DNA of 64,000 nt from Chryseobacterium viscerum (GCF_025949665.1 NZ_JAPDFT010000001.1:2604001-2668000); one strand, 5' to 3'. Positions 54,197 through 63,194 are shown, counted from the stretch's first letter. Notes: generated by a model from the sequence alone, not told the origin. Numbers and translations: made by a program.

Positions 54197-54829
54197 ATGT
54201 CATTAATAGAAAATCTAAACTGGAGACATGCTGTAAAAGCTTATGACCCGAACAAAAAAATTTCACAGAAAGACCTTAATACTATTTTAGAATCAGCAAG
54301 ACTGGCTCCTACTTCATCCGGATTACAACCATTCCGAATCATTGTGGTAGAAAATCAGGAACTGAAAGAAAAAATGGTAGCAGGCGCTTTAAACCCTGAA
54401 GTAATGAGAGATTCTTCTCACGTTTTGGTATTTGCAGCATGGGACAGCTATTCTAATGAAAAAATTGACAAAGTTTATGATTATCATACCGATGTAAGAG
54501 ACCTTCCAAGAGGCCGTTTCGGAAGCTATACTGATAAAATCAAAGAAATGTATGGCGCACAGACCCCTGAGGAACATTTTGCGCATACTGCCCGTCAGAC
54601 TTATATTGCCTTAGGAATCGCTCTGGCACAGGCAGCAGAACTTAAAATCGACAGTACTCCGGCAGAAGGATTCAGCAATGCTGTAGTGGATGAAGTACTG
54701 GGATTAAAAGAACTAGGATTAAAAAGTGTTAGTCTTTTATATCTTGGATACCGTGACGAAGCTAATGACTGGCTTTCTTCTATGAAAAAAGTCAGAATTC
54801 CAATGGATGAATTTATCATAAAAAAGTAA
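54197..54829 (+). CDS. Nitroreductase family NAD(P)H oxidoreductase
   Basis: This is a 210 aa FMN-dependent protein of the NfsB/YodC group. The N-terminus is NWRHAVKAYDPNKKISQKDL; FMN contacts lie in SARLAPTSSGLQPFRIIVVE and in the C-terminal LGLKSVSLLYLGYRDEAND. It reduces nitro compounds, quinones or aldehydes; the substrate is unknown. As first gene of the OhrR-controlled operon it is probably induced by organic hydroperoxides, perhaps to deal with their breakdown products. Confidence 0.88.
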   Translation: MSLIENLNWRHAVKAYDPNKKISQKDLNTILESARLAPTSSGLQPFRIIVVENQELKEKMVAGALNPEVMRDSSHVLVFAAWDSYSNEKIDKVYDYHTDVRDLPRGRFGSYTDKIKEMYGAQTPEEHFAHTARQTYIALGIALAQAAELKIDSTPAEGFSNAVVDEVLGLKELGLKSVSLLYLGYRDEANDWLSSMKKVRIPMDEFIIKK

Positions 54830-54860
54830 TACCTTCATCGAATCTTTCGTACTCAAACTT

Positions 54861-55295
54861 ATGGAAAATCCGAAAACCCCCAAACTAGAAAACCAGATTT
54901 GCTTTCCGCTGTATGTGATTGCCAAAGAGATTACAGGACTTTACCGTCCTTTCCTCGATGAACTGGACATAACGTATCCACAGTACCTTGTTATGATGGT
55001 ATTATGGGAAGGTGACGGGCTTACAGTAACCCACATTGGAGAAAAACTGTTTCTGGACAGCGGTACTTTGACACCTCTTCTTAAAAGACTGGAGTCTAAA
55101 GGATTTATTATCAGAAAAAGAAAAAAAGAGGACGAAAGAGTGGTTGAAGTATTTTTAGATGAAGCTGGGAAAAAGCTTCAGCAAAGAGCATGTGAAATTC
55201 CGGGAAAAATTCAGGAAAGACTGGGTATACAGCCGGAAGAACTGCTGCATCTTAAAGACACAGTACTAAAAATATTAAACAAAATAGAAAAATAA
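54861..55295 (+). CDS. ohrR: MarR-family organic peroxide sensor
   Basis: This is a 144 aa winged-helix repressor. N-terminal [16 protein letters not shown] carries the peroxide-sensing Cys (Cys14), as in OhrR (Cys15 of B. subtilis). A second Cys at 111 (RACEIPG) is a candidate resolving residue for a 2-Cys mechanism. The DNA-binding wing is [19 protein letters not shown]. Oxidation by organic hydroperoxides should release it from the operator at 54096. It is directly followed by ohr with no gap. Confidence 0.88.
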   Translation: MENPKTPKLENQICFPLYVIAKEITGLYRPFLDELDITYPQYLVMMVLWEGDGLTVTHIGEKLFLDSGTLTPLLKRLESKGFIIRKRKKEDERVVEVFLDEAGKKLQQRACEIPGKIQERLGIQPEELLHLKDTVLKILNKIEK

Positions 55296-55721
55296 ATGAA
55301 AACGCTATATACCACTCAAGTAACTGCTCAAGGAGGCAGAAACGGACATGTAAAAAGTGAGAACGGAGTTTTAGATCTTGAAGTAAGAATGCCAAAAGCA
55401 CTGGGAGGAGCCAATGATGATTTTGCGAATCCTGAAATGCTTTTTGCAGCCGGATATTCAGCTTGTTTCGACAGCGCTTTGAACAGAGTAATCAGTCTTT
55501 CTAAAGTGAAAACCGGAGAAACAACAGTTACTGCACAGGTGAGCATTGGCCAAATTGAAAATGGAGGTTTCGGATTGGCAGCAGAACTGGATGTGAACAT
55601 CCCTGGAGTTTCTATTGAAGAAGCTCAGGAATTAACAGAAAAGGCACACCAGATCTGTCCTTATTCTAATGCAACCAGAAATAATATGGAGGTGAAGCTT
55701 TCAGTAACCAACAACGATTAA
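55296..55721 (+). CDS. ohr: Organic hydroperoxide resistance protein
   Basis: This is a 141 aa OsmC-fold thiol peroxidase that reduces organic and fatty-acid hydroperoxides. The catalytic pair is Cys57 (GYSACFDSAL) and Cys121 (HQICPYSNATRNN), with the conserved Arg15 and Glu47. Ohr usually takes electrons from lipoylated proteins, which connects functionally to lipB at 50.6 kb. The gene is immediately adjacent to ohrR; a terminator follows. Confidence 0.95.
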   Translation: MKTLYTTQVTAQGGRNGHVKSENGVLDLEVRMPKALGGANDDFANPEMLFAAGYSACFDSALNRVISLSKVKTGETTVTAQVSIGQIENGGFGLAAELDVNIPGVSIEEAQELTEKAHQICPYSNATRNNMEVKLSVTNND

Positions 55722-55750
55722 TCCAATTTTTTTAAGCATAGTTATAATGA

Positions 55751-55788
55751 AAGGAGCTGTTTCCATGGAAACAGCTCCTTTTTTTATT
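55751..55788 (+). terminator. Terminator of the ohr operon
   Basis: AAGGAGCTGTTTCC (55751-55764) / GGAAACAGCTCCTT (55767-55780), 14 perfect pairs with a two-base loop, then T. Confidence 0.92.
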
Positions 55789-55857
55789 TTTAATTTTCCC
55801 ACGGATTTTGCAAATGGACACAGATGATTGAGGATATTTTTAGTAACAGTTCGTCAT

Positions 55858-55893
55858 CATTCATAATTCATAATTTATAATTTATAATTCATC
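55858..55893. repeat. Heptanucleotide tract next to the deformylase-like gene
   Basis: TTCATAA TTCATAA TTTATAA TTTATAA TTCATCA: five 7-base units in tandem, at the 3' end of the gene that follows on the reverse strand. Confidence 0.75.
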
Positions 55894-55894
55894 A

Positions 55895-56530
55895 TCACCT
55901 TCTGTCTTTATTTACATCACTTTTCTGATAAGCATCTACTTTTTTATAAGAATCATTTTTCTCTTTTTCTTTTTTATCGGAAATCAGAATACCGAAAAGG
56001 TGATCGATCTCATGCTGAAAAATAACGGCTGTAAATCCTTCTACAATTTCTGAATATTTCTGGCCTTTCAAATCCACATACTCCAGCTGGATCACCTTAC
56101 TTCTGTAAAACTGATCCCTGAAATCCGGAATAGAGAGGTCTCCTTCAGGGCCAAGATTCTGTAGATCGGAATGCCATACAATGACCGGATTGATGAAGTA
56201 TTCCAGCGGGGTTCCTTCTTTGTCAAAACGCTGTACCCAAATGATCTTTCTATTGATACCCACCTGAGGCGCTGCAATTCCTACTCCACCGTCTGTTGAA
56301 AGAAGAGACTCTTTCATTCTTTTTACCAGAACAGCTGTATTCGGATCCAGAGGATCAATTTCTGAAGAAATATTCAGCAATGTTTTATGCTGATTGGTAT
56401 CTGTAGTCTGATAGATTGGCAATGCGGTATTTGTATCACCTTGATTGATTACCGAAATTTCATTAGAAGTAAGTTTCTGGGCATTGATCAGTCCAATAAA
56501 AAAGATCAGCAGAATGGGTAATTTTTTCAT
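55895..56530 (-). CDS. Secreted peptide-deformylase homologue with altered metal motif
   Basis: This 211 aa protein has a signal peptide (MKKLPILLIFFIGLINAQ), unusual since deformylases act on nascent chains in the cytoplasm. Motif 1 GGVGIAAPQVG (residues 81-91) and motif 3 QHEIDHLFG (His173, Glu174, His177) are intact. Motif 2, normally EGCLS with the metal-binding Cys, reads EGDLS with Asp131. A charged tail ends the protein. It may be a periplasmic amidase or an inactive relative. The reverse-strand box TACCTTTG (56549-56556) fits a promoter. Another, canonical def must exist elsewhere in the genome. Confidence 0.85.
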   Translation of the reverse strand: MKKLPILLIFFIGLINAQKLTSNEISVINQGDTNTALPIYQTTDTNQHKTLLNISSEIDPLDPNTAVLVKRMKESLLSTDGGVGIAAPQVGINRKIIWVQRFDKEGTPLEYFINPVIVWHSDLQNLGPEGDLSIPDFRDQFYRSKVIQLEYVDLKGQKYSEIVEGFTAVIFQHEIDHLFGILISDKKEKEKNDSYKKVDAYQKSDVNKDRR

Positions 56531-56599
56531 GTTTTTTTGAATGTTGTACAAAGGTAAATATTGTGGAATAAAAATGACGGTTAAAGTAAATCAATAAAT

Positions 56600-56665
56600 A
56601 TGTTTTGGCTAAAGCCGGTGGAATTTTGATAAAAAAATGAACGGGCTAAAACCCGTTCCTATTGA
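56600..56665. repeat. GGCTAAA-type intergenic repeat
   Basis: GGCTAAAGCCGGTGGAATTTT followed by GAACGGGCTAAAACCCGTTCCTA. The inner AACGGG / CCCGTT pair makes a hairpin with a T-rich tail, so it may also terminate the ChaN-like gene transcript or act as a dispersed repeat. Confidence 0.55.
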
Positions 56666-56691
56666 ATATTTTTTCTTAACCACTTAAAAAT

Positions 56692-57564
56692 TTAAAAAGT
56701 CTTCGTCATGTCTCCCGGAATAATCAGATTAAAATCTGTTGGGATATAGTCTTTTGAGGGAACTTTCAATTCGGGATCTTCTGATTCAAAAACAGAAATC
56801 ACTGCCATTTTCAGATTAGGATTTTTCTGTTTGATATACCAATAGATCCCTCCAAATTCTTTACTGTGATAGTTTCCGTTATAATGGATAAAGGTTTTTC
56901 CGGCCTGGAAGTTTTTCAGAATAGATTCTGCCATGGTAGCATCTTTCGTTGCCTGGGCTGAAATAAAATTCATCACTTTTGTTCCTTCTGCATGATCCCC
57001 CATCATCGCTTTCATCTCCGGGTATCCCGGAGTATCTAACGTAACTTTTATAGGTAACTGAGCAATATAAGTTTTCTCTTTTTCACTTAATTTATTCAGG
57101 GATTCAAGACCTTCTTTAGCGGTTTGGGAAGCATATTTCCTTGGGATATTGGTAGCAATAAAATTCAATTTTTTGTTTTTAGCAAAATCTACCAAAGGTT
57201 TGTAGTCTGTTGCATAATTGTTCCATAAACGGGCAGAGTCCTTGAATGTTTTAGCATCAAATTTTCCGTTTAAATATTGATCCAGTTGAGTCTGATTGTC
57301 TCTTTCAAACATTTCAGCTCCTAAAATAAGCTGCCCGTTCTTCTTTGCAAACAGAGCTTCTGTAATTTTAAGCTGAAGCCAATGATTGATAGAACTGTTA
57401 TGGTTTTCACCAAAAAAGACCACATCATAATCTGCCAGTTCTTTCACCAGTTTTTCCGTTTTTACTTCCTTTCCTTTCTTATCATAAAACTGATAAGCTT
57501 TAAAGTCCTGTGCCTTCAGAGAACAGAAACCGGCAAGCAGTATCGTTATGAAAATATTTTTCAT
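56692..57564 (-). CDS. ChaN/Tiki-family secreted protein, probable haem-binding
   Basis: This is a 290 aa exported protein (signal MKNIFITILLAGFCSLKAQ). The ChaN signature DVVFFGENHNSSINHWLQLKI and a later FIHYNGNYHSKEFGGIYWYI supply the conserved Glu/His positions. ChaN of Campylobacter binds haem and assists iron uptake. Here it follows the haem operon on the same strand, but behind a terminator, so it probably has its own promoter while serving the same process. Confidence 0.83.
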   Translation of the reverse strand: MKNIFITILLAGFCSLKAQDFKAYQFYDKKGKEVKTEKLVKELADYDVVFFGENHNSSINHWLQLKITEALFAKKNGQLILGAEMFERDNQTQLDQYLNGKFDAKTFKDSARLWNNYATDYKPLVDFAKNKKLNFIATNIPRKYASQTAKEGLESLNKLSEKEKTYIAQLPIKVTLDTPGYPEMKAMMGDHAEGTKVMNFISAQATKDATMAESILKNFQAGKTFIHYNGNYHSKEFGGIYWYIKQKNPNLKMAVISVFESEDPELKVPSKDYIPTDFNLIIPGDMTKTF

Positions 57565-57628
57565 TTTATTTTATATTTAATCACAAATTACACAAATATT
57601 CCGGCACTGCAGATCACTTGTCATAAAA

Positions 57629-57662
57629 AAGACCGCTTTGAATTTTACAAACAAAACGGTCT
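57629..57662 (-). terminator. Terminator of the haem operon
   Basis: Reverse strand GACCGTTTTG / CAAAGCGGTC (one G-U) with six T downstream. Confidence 0.8.
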
Positions 57663-57682
57663 CATTCAAAATCATCTAATTA

Positions 57683-58711
57683 TTATTTTTCTAATCCTGC
57701 TACAAGGTCCTTCCACTCCTGAAGCTCAGGAATTCCAGGTTTCCTTTTTCCAAAGAACTGAACGATAAAGTCTCCTTCTTTGTTGAATACCTCGATAGCT
57801 GTTACTTCTCCGTCTTCAGTTGGTTTTTTAACGATCCATGCTTCTGCAATTTTCGTTACATCAAGGTGTAAGTTGAAATCAGGATCCATTACGTTGAACC
57901 ATTGCTGGTGCCAAAGTGTTTTCTTCACGTTCCCTGTATGAATCTGAATAATTCCTCTGTTTCCAACGAAAACCATGATCGGTGTATTTTTTTCAGAAGC
58001 ATCCTCAAGGATGTTGACCACTTTAGCATTATCAATTTTCTTAGCAAATCCTTCCGGAGCTAATCTTAGTGCCTGTGTTCTGCTTACACCATATTTTCTT
58101 GTCATCATGAAGAAATCATGAGTATCTTTCAATTCTGTCCAGGCTTTTTTGAAGCCTTCCACATCTATTTCAGTATCTGCTTTTTCAGCCTGTTTTGGAG
58201 CCGCCGCTTCAAATACAAAAGCCTGATTCTGATCTTCTGCTTTGAACTTCCCAACCAATGCATCGAAAGCTTCTTCGTTACTGTTTTTTGTCAGATAGAT
58301 CTTGTGCAATGCCAGACCATCTTTTCCAAAAAACTGAAGACTCTTCTTATCTCCTTCCACTACTGCAAAAGCAAACTTCCAGTGGTTAAGGAAAATTCTA
58401 AGATCAATGTCTTCTCCAACAAAAAGCTGTGCGTGCGGGCTGCTGAAATCTCCATTCAGGTAAGTTCCTTTTCTTTCGTGAACACATTCATCATTACGGG
58501 TAAGAGCCATTACTTTTCCCAATTGCTCAGCTTCTGTAAGAATTCCCGGGAAATCTGCGTTTAAAACAGTTACCTCTTCTCCTACACTGGTCAATAATAA
58601 TTCTGCTTCACTTACCCCTAACTGTGCAGCGGCATTTCTTATTCTTATGTGTGGGTTTTCTGCTTTCAGAGCCTCCCATTTTTCCTTTAAATCATTAACT
58701 AATGTGCTCAT
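57683..58711 (-). CDS. hmuS: Hemin-degrading factor / cytoplasmic haem-binding protein
   Basis: This 342 aa protein of the HmuS/ChuS/HemS family binds imported haem in the cytoplasm and may release its iron. The two tandem halves of the family are visible (ENPHIRIRNAAAQLGVSEAELL and DTHDFFMMTRKYGVSRTQALRL), each followed by a beta half with VFVGNRGIIQIHTG and LHLDVTKIAEAWIVKKP. It is the last gene of the haem operon. Confidence 0.92.
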   Translation of the reverse strand: MSTLVNDLKEKWEALKAENPHIRIRNAAAQLGVSEAELLLTSVGEEVTVLNADFPGILTEAEQLGKVMALTRNDECVHERKGTYLNGDFSSPHAQLFVGEDIDLRIFLNHWKFAFAVVEGDKKSLQFFGKDGLALHKIYLTKNSNEEAFDALVGKFKAEDQNQAFVFEAAAPKQAEKADTEIDVEGFKKAWTELKDTHDFFMMTRKYGVSRTQALRLAPEGFAKKIDNAKVVNILEDASEKNTPIMVFVGNRGIIQIHTGNVKKTLWHQQWFNVMDPDFNLHLDVTKIAEAWIVKKPTEDGEVTAIEVFNKEGDFIVQFFGKRKPGIPELQEWKDLVAGLEK

Positions 58712-58715
58712 TATT

Positions 58716-59366
58716 TTATTTTTTTATGGTTAAAATTGTATAAATTCTTTGTATTGTTTCTTCTCCTGTTTTACTTTTTATTTCTTCTTCTTTTTCGGAA
58801 ATTTTCATTCTTTTAAAATGGCTTTTGGAAATCAGTTCTTCCATTTCATTGTTGCTGTACAGGGTGAAATCATATTCTGTGAACGGAAGTTTCTCCATGA
58901 AATCTCTTTGCCCGAATGTAAGAACGAATGTTCCGTCATCTTTTAAAACCCTGTAGATCTCATTTAAAAATTCTACCGGATTTTCCCAGAAATAAACGGT
59001 ATTGACTGTAAATATTTTATCGAAAGTTCTGTCCTGAAAAGGAAGCTTCTTACCTTCATACAAGACGAATTCTGCCTGTCTTTCAAATTCTTTATTGAGT
59101 CTTTTGGCCTCATTATGCATGGTTTCAGAAATATCAATCCCAGTATATCTGAGGTTTTTAGCAAGACTCATGATACTTTTCAGGTGCCCGGCATTGCCGT
59201 GTCCTATTTCAAGGATATGCTGATCGTCTTCCATTACAAGGGTTCTGATACTTTCTAGCGTCATGCTGATGTTTGTAGCATTCATCATCTCACCAATCTC
59301 AATACCTTTTCCGCCCTGAGGATTGGCAAGATTCTGTGCAAGGATTTTAAGTTCTTCTTTTTCCAT
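58716..59366 (-). CDS. Class I SAM-dependent methyltransferase in the haem operon
   Basis: This is a 216 aa protein. The SAM-binding loop is ILEIGHGNAGHLKSIMSLA, followed by YTGIDISETMHNEAKRL and NTVYFWENPVEFLNEIYRVLKDDG. No substrate is known. It lies 2 bases after hmuV and 4 before hmuS, so it is firmly in the operon and probably acts in haem or iron handling, which is inference from context. Confidence 0.85.
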   Translation of the reverse strand: MEKEELKILAQNLANPQGGKGIEIGEMMNATNISMTLESIRTLVMEDDQHILEIGHGNAGHLKSIMSLAKNLRYTGIDISETMHNEAKRLNKEFERQAEFVLYEGKKLPFQDRTFDKIFTVNTVYFWENPVEFLNEIYRVLKDDGTFVLTFGQRDFMEKLPFTEYDFTLYSNNEMEELISKSHFKRMKISEKEEEIKSKTGEETIQRIYTILTIKK

Positions 59367-59368
59367 AG

Positions 59369-60142
59369 TTATCCAAAAATGATCATTGGGTTATTCGTAA
59401 TGGGGTGTCCGCAGATGGTACAGGGAAAATTATAGGCTTTGCTGATGTTTTCTGCCGTAAAAACTTCTTGTGGAGTTCCAAAGGCGGAAACTTTTCCTGA
59501 TTTCATCAATAAAATCTTGTCTGCAAATTGTGCGGCAAGGTTCAGATCATGTAAAACAACAATGGCGCTGTTGGCTTTTTTCGTAAAATTTTTGATAATT
59601 TCCAACGCCTTGTACTGATGTTTTATATCCAAATTGTTTAATGGTTCATCCAGAAAAACCAGCTTATGGGTAATCTCGTTCTGTAATTGTGCCATTACTC
59701 TTGAAAGATGTACCCGTTGCTTTTCTCCTCCGGACAGGGTGTTGTAATCTCTGTCTTTCAGATGAAAAATATCTGTTTCATACATCATATTATTCATGGC
59801 CTCCAGATCTTCTTTACCGGGCTGAGCGTCAAAATAAGGATATCTTCCCATCATGACTACATCTTTTACCTGTAAAGGAATTTCATTGGAATTGTGCTGC
59901 GAAAACTTGGCTTTATGCTGAGACAGCTCTTTTACTGCCCAGTCTGCAATAGATTTTTCTTTGAATACAATATTAGTTTTTCCTTCTTTTACTTCATTTG
60001 CCAAAACACTTAAAAGACTTGACTTCCCTGCTCCATTCGGTCCAACGATTGCTAAAAACTCGCCATACCCTAAAGAGACATCAACACTGTCAAGAATTTT
60101 AAAATTCTTGTGCAGATAATTAATTTGATGTGCTTTTATCAT
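59369..60142 (-). CDS. hmuV: Haem ABC transporter ATP-binding protein
   Basis: This is a 257 aa ABC ATPase of the FecE/HmuV class. Walker A is VGPNGAGKSSLLS, signature LSGGEKQRVHLSRVM, Walker B KLVFLDEPLNNLD, and His loop VVLHDLNLAAQF. It powers haem import with HmuU. The start overlaps the hmuU stop by one base (TAATG). Confidence 0.94.
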   Translation of the reverse strand: MIKAHQINYLHKNFKILDSVDVSLGYGEFLAIVGPNGAGKSSLLSVLANEVKEGKTNIVFKEKSIADWAVKELSQHKAKFSQHNSNEIPLQVKDVVMMGRYPYFDAQPGKEDLEAMNNMMYETDIFHLKDRDYNTLSGGEKQRVHLSRVMAQLQNEITHKLVFLDEPLNNLDIKHQYKALEIIKNFTKKANSAIVVLHDLNLAAQFADKILLMKSGKVSAFGTPQEVFTAENISKAYNFPCTICGHPITNNPMIIFG

Positions 60143-61182
60143 TAGAGTGATTTTTTAAATTTAATTAAAATAGCAATAAAAATAGGCCCTCCGATCAAAG
60201 AGGTTAAGATACCGATAGGCAGTTCTGACGGTGCCACAATACTTCTGCTGATGGTATCGGCAATCAGAAGCAAAATACTTCCCATAACTGCTGACAACGG
60301 CAAAATGAACACGTAGTTTGATTTAAATAAAAGTCTTAAAATATAAGGTACAATAAGACCTACAAAACCAATTGTTCCTGAAAATGCAACGCATGTACCT
60401 ATCATTAATGAAGTGATAACAACAATCTGTTTTTTCAGTTTTTCTACATTGATTCCCAAATGCTGAGCATCTCTTTCTCCCAACATCATGGCATTCAACG
60501 CCTTTCCTTTAGGAAGTAAAATTGCATAAGAAATGACCATAACTACTGTTAAAACGATATTTTTTGTCCATGTGGCAGCAGCCAGACTTCCCATATTCCA
60601 GAATGAAAGGTCTCTCAACTGTTCATCTTTTGAAATATAAATAAGGAATCCTGTAATTGAAAACCCTATGGAGGTAATGGCAACACCACTTAAAAGCATC
60701 ATCACCACATTTGTTTTTCCTGCACTTGTAGAAATTCTGTACACCAGCATCATCGCCAGCAAAGCTCCTAAAAAAGCCGAAATCCCTACCAGGGAAAACT
60801 GTACAATTTCAGGAAGATACTGCTTAAAATGCCCTCCCAAAACAATAGCAAATGCAGCCAATAATGTTGCTCCCGACGTTAAACCAATTGCTTCACCAGT
60901 TGCCAATGGATTTTTAAAAAGTCCCTGCAATGTGGTTCCTGAAACGGCAAGCATACTCCCCACCAGAATGGCCATGATAATTCTGGAAGTTCTTACTTCC
61001 CAGATGACATATTTATCACTTAGCGACAGATCCGGATCTCCTTCAATAAACTTGCTTAAAACCGTGAACGGTGATACCCCGTTAAAATCATAAACGCCGA
61101 TATAAAGTGCCACCACTGCCAGAATACCCAACAATATGGCACTTATAATAAGATAAAAGTATAGTTTACTTTGTGTTTTCAA
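60142..61182 (-). CDS. hmuU: Haem ABC transporter permease (FecCD family)
   Basis: This is a 346 aa inner-membrane permease with about ten helices. FecCD motifs are RTSRIIMAILVGSMLAVSGTTLQGLFKNPLA and GFVGLIVPYILRL. The start is a TTG at 61180-61182 inside the 3' end of hmuT; the next ATG falls after the first helix, so TTG with coupling is the likely start. Confidence 0.93.
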   Translation of the reverse strand: MKTQSKLYFYLIISAILLGILAVVALYIGVYDFNGVSPFTVLSKFIEGDPDLSLSDKYVIWEVRTSRIIMAILVGSMLAVSGTTLQGLFKNPLATGEAIGLTSGATLLAAFAIVLGGHFKQYLPEIVQFSLVGISAFLGALLAMMLVYRISTSAGKTNVVMMLLSGVAITSIGFSITGFLIYISKDEQLRDLSFWNMGSLAAATWTKNIVLTVVMVISYAILLPKGKALNAMMLGERDAQHLGINVEKLKKQIVVITSLMIGTCVAFSGTIGFVGLIVPYILRLLFKSNYVFILPLSAVMGSILLLIADTISRSIVAPSELPIGILTSLIGGPIFIAILIKFKKSL

Positions 61183-62044
61183 TTAAAAGTTTGTTTAATC
61201 CTACTGCTGCTTCTCCTAGTCTCGGTCCGAAACCTGATACTAAACCTCCGTCCATTGCTATGATCTTTTTATTTTTCCCGGCATTGGTTTGGGAAACGCC
61301 CGGCATTTTAAGAGCTCCTTCATTTCCTCCTGCTCCCTGCAGGCCTGTTTCAAAGAAGAACAGTACATCAGGATTCGCTTTTACAACGGCTTCAGGTGTC
61401 AATGGTTTGAAGTCTTCAAAATCAGTTACAGCATTTTCTCCTCCTGCAAGAGCGATCAATGAAGCCATTGGCGTATTCTTACCACTTACCATCAGCATAT
61501 TTCCTCTTGCATAGATGAACAATACTTTTGGTTTTTTAGCAATGGGCTGTACTTGCTTTAAGTCAGCATCAATTTTATCATTTAGTTTCTGATAATCTGT
61601 ATTTCCGATCGCTTTTGCTACTTGTTCAATAAGTTTTTTAGTACCTTCTACTGTATATTCCTGTTTGAAAACTTCGGTTTGAATTCCTGAAGATTTGATT
61701 TTCCCCATTAATTCCGGATTGATATCTTTATCAGAAGCCAGAATCAAAGTAGGATTAACAGCCATGATGGGCTCAATCGTCATTGATCTCATGTGCCCTA
61801 AATCTTTAGCCGTAGCTTTTAAAGATGCGGGATAGGTACTGGTAACATCCGTTCCTACAATTTCTTTTTCATGGCCTAAAGCAGCTACGATTTCAGTAAT
61901 TCCACCGTTTAATGTTACTATTTTATTGTTGGTTTTTGGTGCTTCAGAAGTAGCTTCTGTTGTATTTTCTTTCGTTGATGCTTCTGCTTTTTTGCAGGAA
62001 TATACTGCTACAAGTACAGAAGCTGCAAGGATGAATTTTTTCAT
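61166..62044 (-). CDS. hmuT: Haem-binding ABC transporter substrate protein
   Basis: This is a 292 aa lipoprotein (lipobox VLVAVYSCKKAE) that delivers haem to HmuUV. It has a TroA/BtuF-type fold: VTLNGGITEIVAALGHEKEIVGTD, MSIEPIMAVNPTLIL-like TIEPIMAVNPTLILAS, KVLFIYARGNMLMVSGKNTPM and GLVSGFGPRLGEA. A Tyr haem ligand is likely in the YARG segment by analogy with ShuT/HmuT. It overlaps hmuU by 17 bases. Confidence 0.92.
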   Translation of the reverse strand: MKKFILAASVLVAVYSCKKAEASTKENTTEATSEAPKTNNKIVTLNGGITEIVAALGHEKEIVGTDVTSTYPASLKATAKDLGHMRSMTIEPIMAVNPTLILASDKDINPELMGKIKSSGIQTEVFKQEYTVEGTKKLIEQVAKAIGNTDYQKLNDKIDADLKQVQPIAKKPKVLFIYARGNMLMVSGKNTPMASLIALAGGENAVTDFEDFKPLTPEAVVKANPDVLFFFETGLQGAGGNEGALKMPGVSQTNAGKNKKIIAMDGGLVSGFGPRLGEAAVGLNKLLIENTK

Positions 62045-62065
62045 GATATACTATTATTTGATTAT

Positions 62066-63181
62066 TTATAAAGGTTCAAATTCAAAATTGGTGTAACCAC
62101 GGTTTCCGTTTTCGTCTTTCATTTTGTTGAATCTCAGTTTAAAGTAGAAACCTTCAGCGTCTTTCAACACAAAGAAGCGGTCTGAATACACAAAAGGAAC
62201 CGGATTGGTTGCTGTACCGGTAGTAGTTCTCCACTTATCTCCAATGGCTCTATGATCATTAAAAACAAATTTGGCAGGCTCAACGTCTTTCAGTTTAAAT
62301 GCAGTGTAAGCCTGATCCAGATTTCCTGTAACGCTTACCTGGTAAGCACCTACTCCATTCAATGTATTAGTAGTTACAAAATCTGCGTAGAAGTAGCTTC
62401 CTGCACTGGTTGTAGGTCCCATGAATACTTCATTGGTAAATGTTGTGAACGCGATGTCCCATTTTTTCTTCTTAGGTTGAATTTTTACCGGAGTTCCTGT
62501 TTTCAGGTTGAAGAACGAAAAGTTGTGTTCTGTATCTTTAGTAATGATATATTCTTTGATATCAGCTCCTGTTGCATTCACATCAGCATAACGGATTTTA
62601 TATCCATTCTGAACTCTTAGAATCTGAATTTTTTTCCACCCTCTCGGATCACCGGACAATGAAACGGAACCTGCCCCGATATTGGCTGCTGAAGGTATTT
62701 CCCTTCCAAGATTGATCAGATAAACAGGATTATCAGCGTCATTTTCTTTGATAGCATCAATTCCTGAAGTCTGAGTCAGAAAATTACCGTTAGGATTGTC
62801 AATATATTTCATATTGGCAGCATCAAATGTTCCCACCTGAGCTATTTCTTTCAAGCTTGCTGTATCAGTATCTTTTACTTTACTGATATCGGTAGCATCT
62901 GGTATTTTAATAACCGTCATGGCAAGAGATCCGTTCATAATTACACGAAATTCATCTCCTGTATAAAAACCAAGATCCCAATCTGTTCTGCTGTTAACAG
63001 CCGGATTGGTGTAATCACTCAGATCAATCCAAACCTGATTAGGTTCTGTAGGGCCACCGATTTTTACATTCACTTCTGATCCGGTCATAGGAGGAACCGG
63101 AACCGGGTCTTCATCTGCAGAGAGGCAAGACTGTGTGGCAGCCATGATGGAAAGAACAGATAATATTTTTAAATACTTCAT
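62066..63181 (-). CDS. hmuY: HmuY-family haem-binding lipoprotein
   Basis: This is a 371 aa outer-membrane/exported lipoprotein (lipobox MAATQSCLS). HmuY captures haem and passes it to the TonB receptor HmuR. Two HmuY-type WD motifs are seen: RTDWDLGFYTG (Trp68) and KKKWDIAFTTF (Trp241), so the protein is much longer than the 216 aa Porphyromonas protein and may hold two related halves. It lies between the receptor gene and hmuT, as in HmuYR systems. Confidence 0.85.
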   Translation of the reverse strand: MKYLKILSVLSIMAATQSCLSADEDPVPVPPMTGSEVNVKIGGPTEPNQVWIDLSDYTNPAVNSRTDWDLGFYTGDEFRVIMNGSLAMTVIKIPDATDISKVKDTDTASLKEIAQVGTFDAANMKYIDNPNGNFLTQTSGIDAIKENDADNPVYLINLGREIPSAANIGAGSVSLSGDPRGWKKIQILRVQNGYKIRYADVNATGADIKEYIITKDTEHNFSFFNLKTGTPVKIQPKKKKWDIAFTTFTNEVFMGPTTSAGSYFYADFVTTNTLNGVGAYQVSVTGNLDQAYTAFKLKDVEPAKFVFNDHRAIGDKWRTTTGTATNPVPFVYSDRFFVLKDAEGFYFKLRFNKMKDENGNRGYTNFEFEPL

Positions 63182-63194
63182 AACAGTAACTTAT

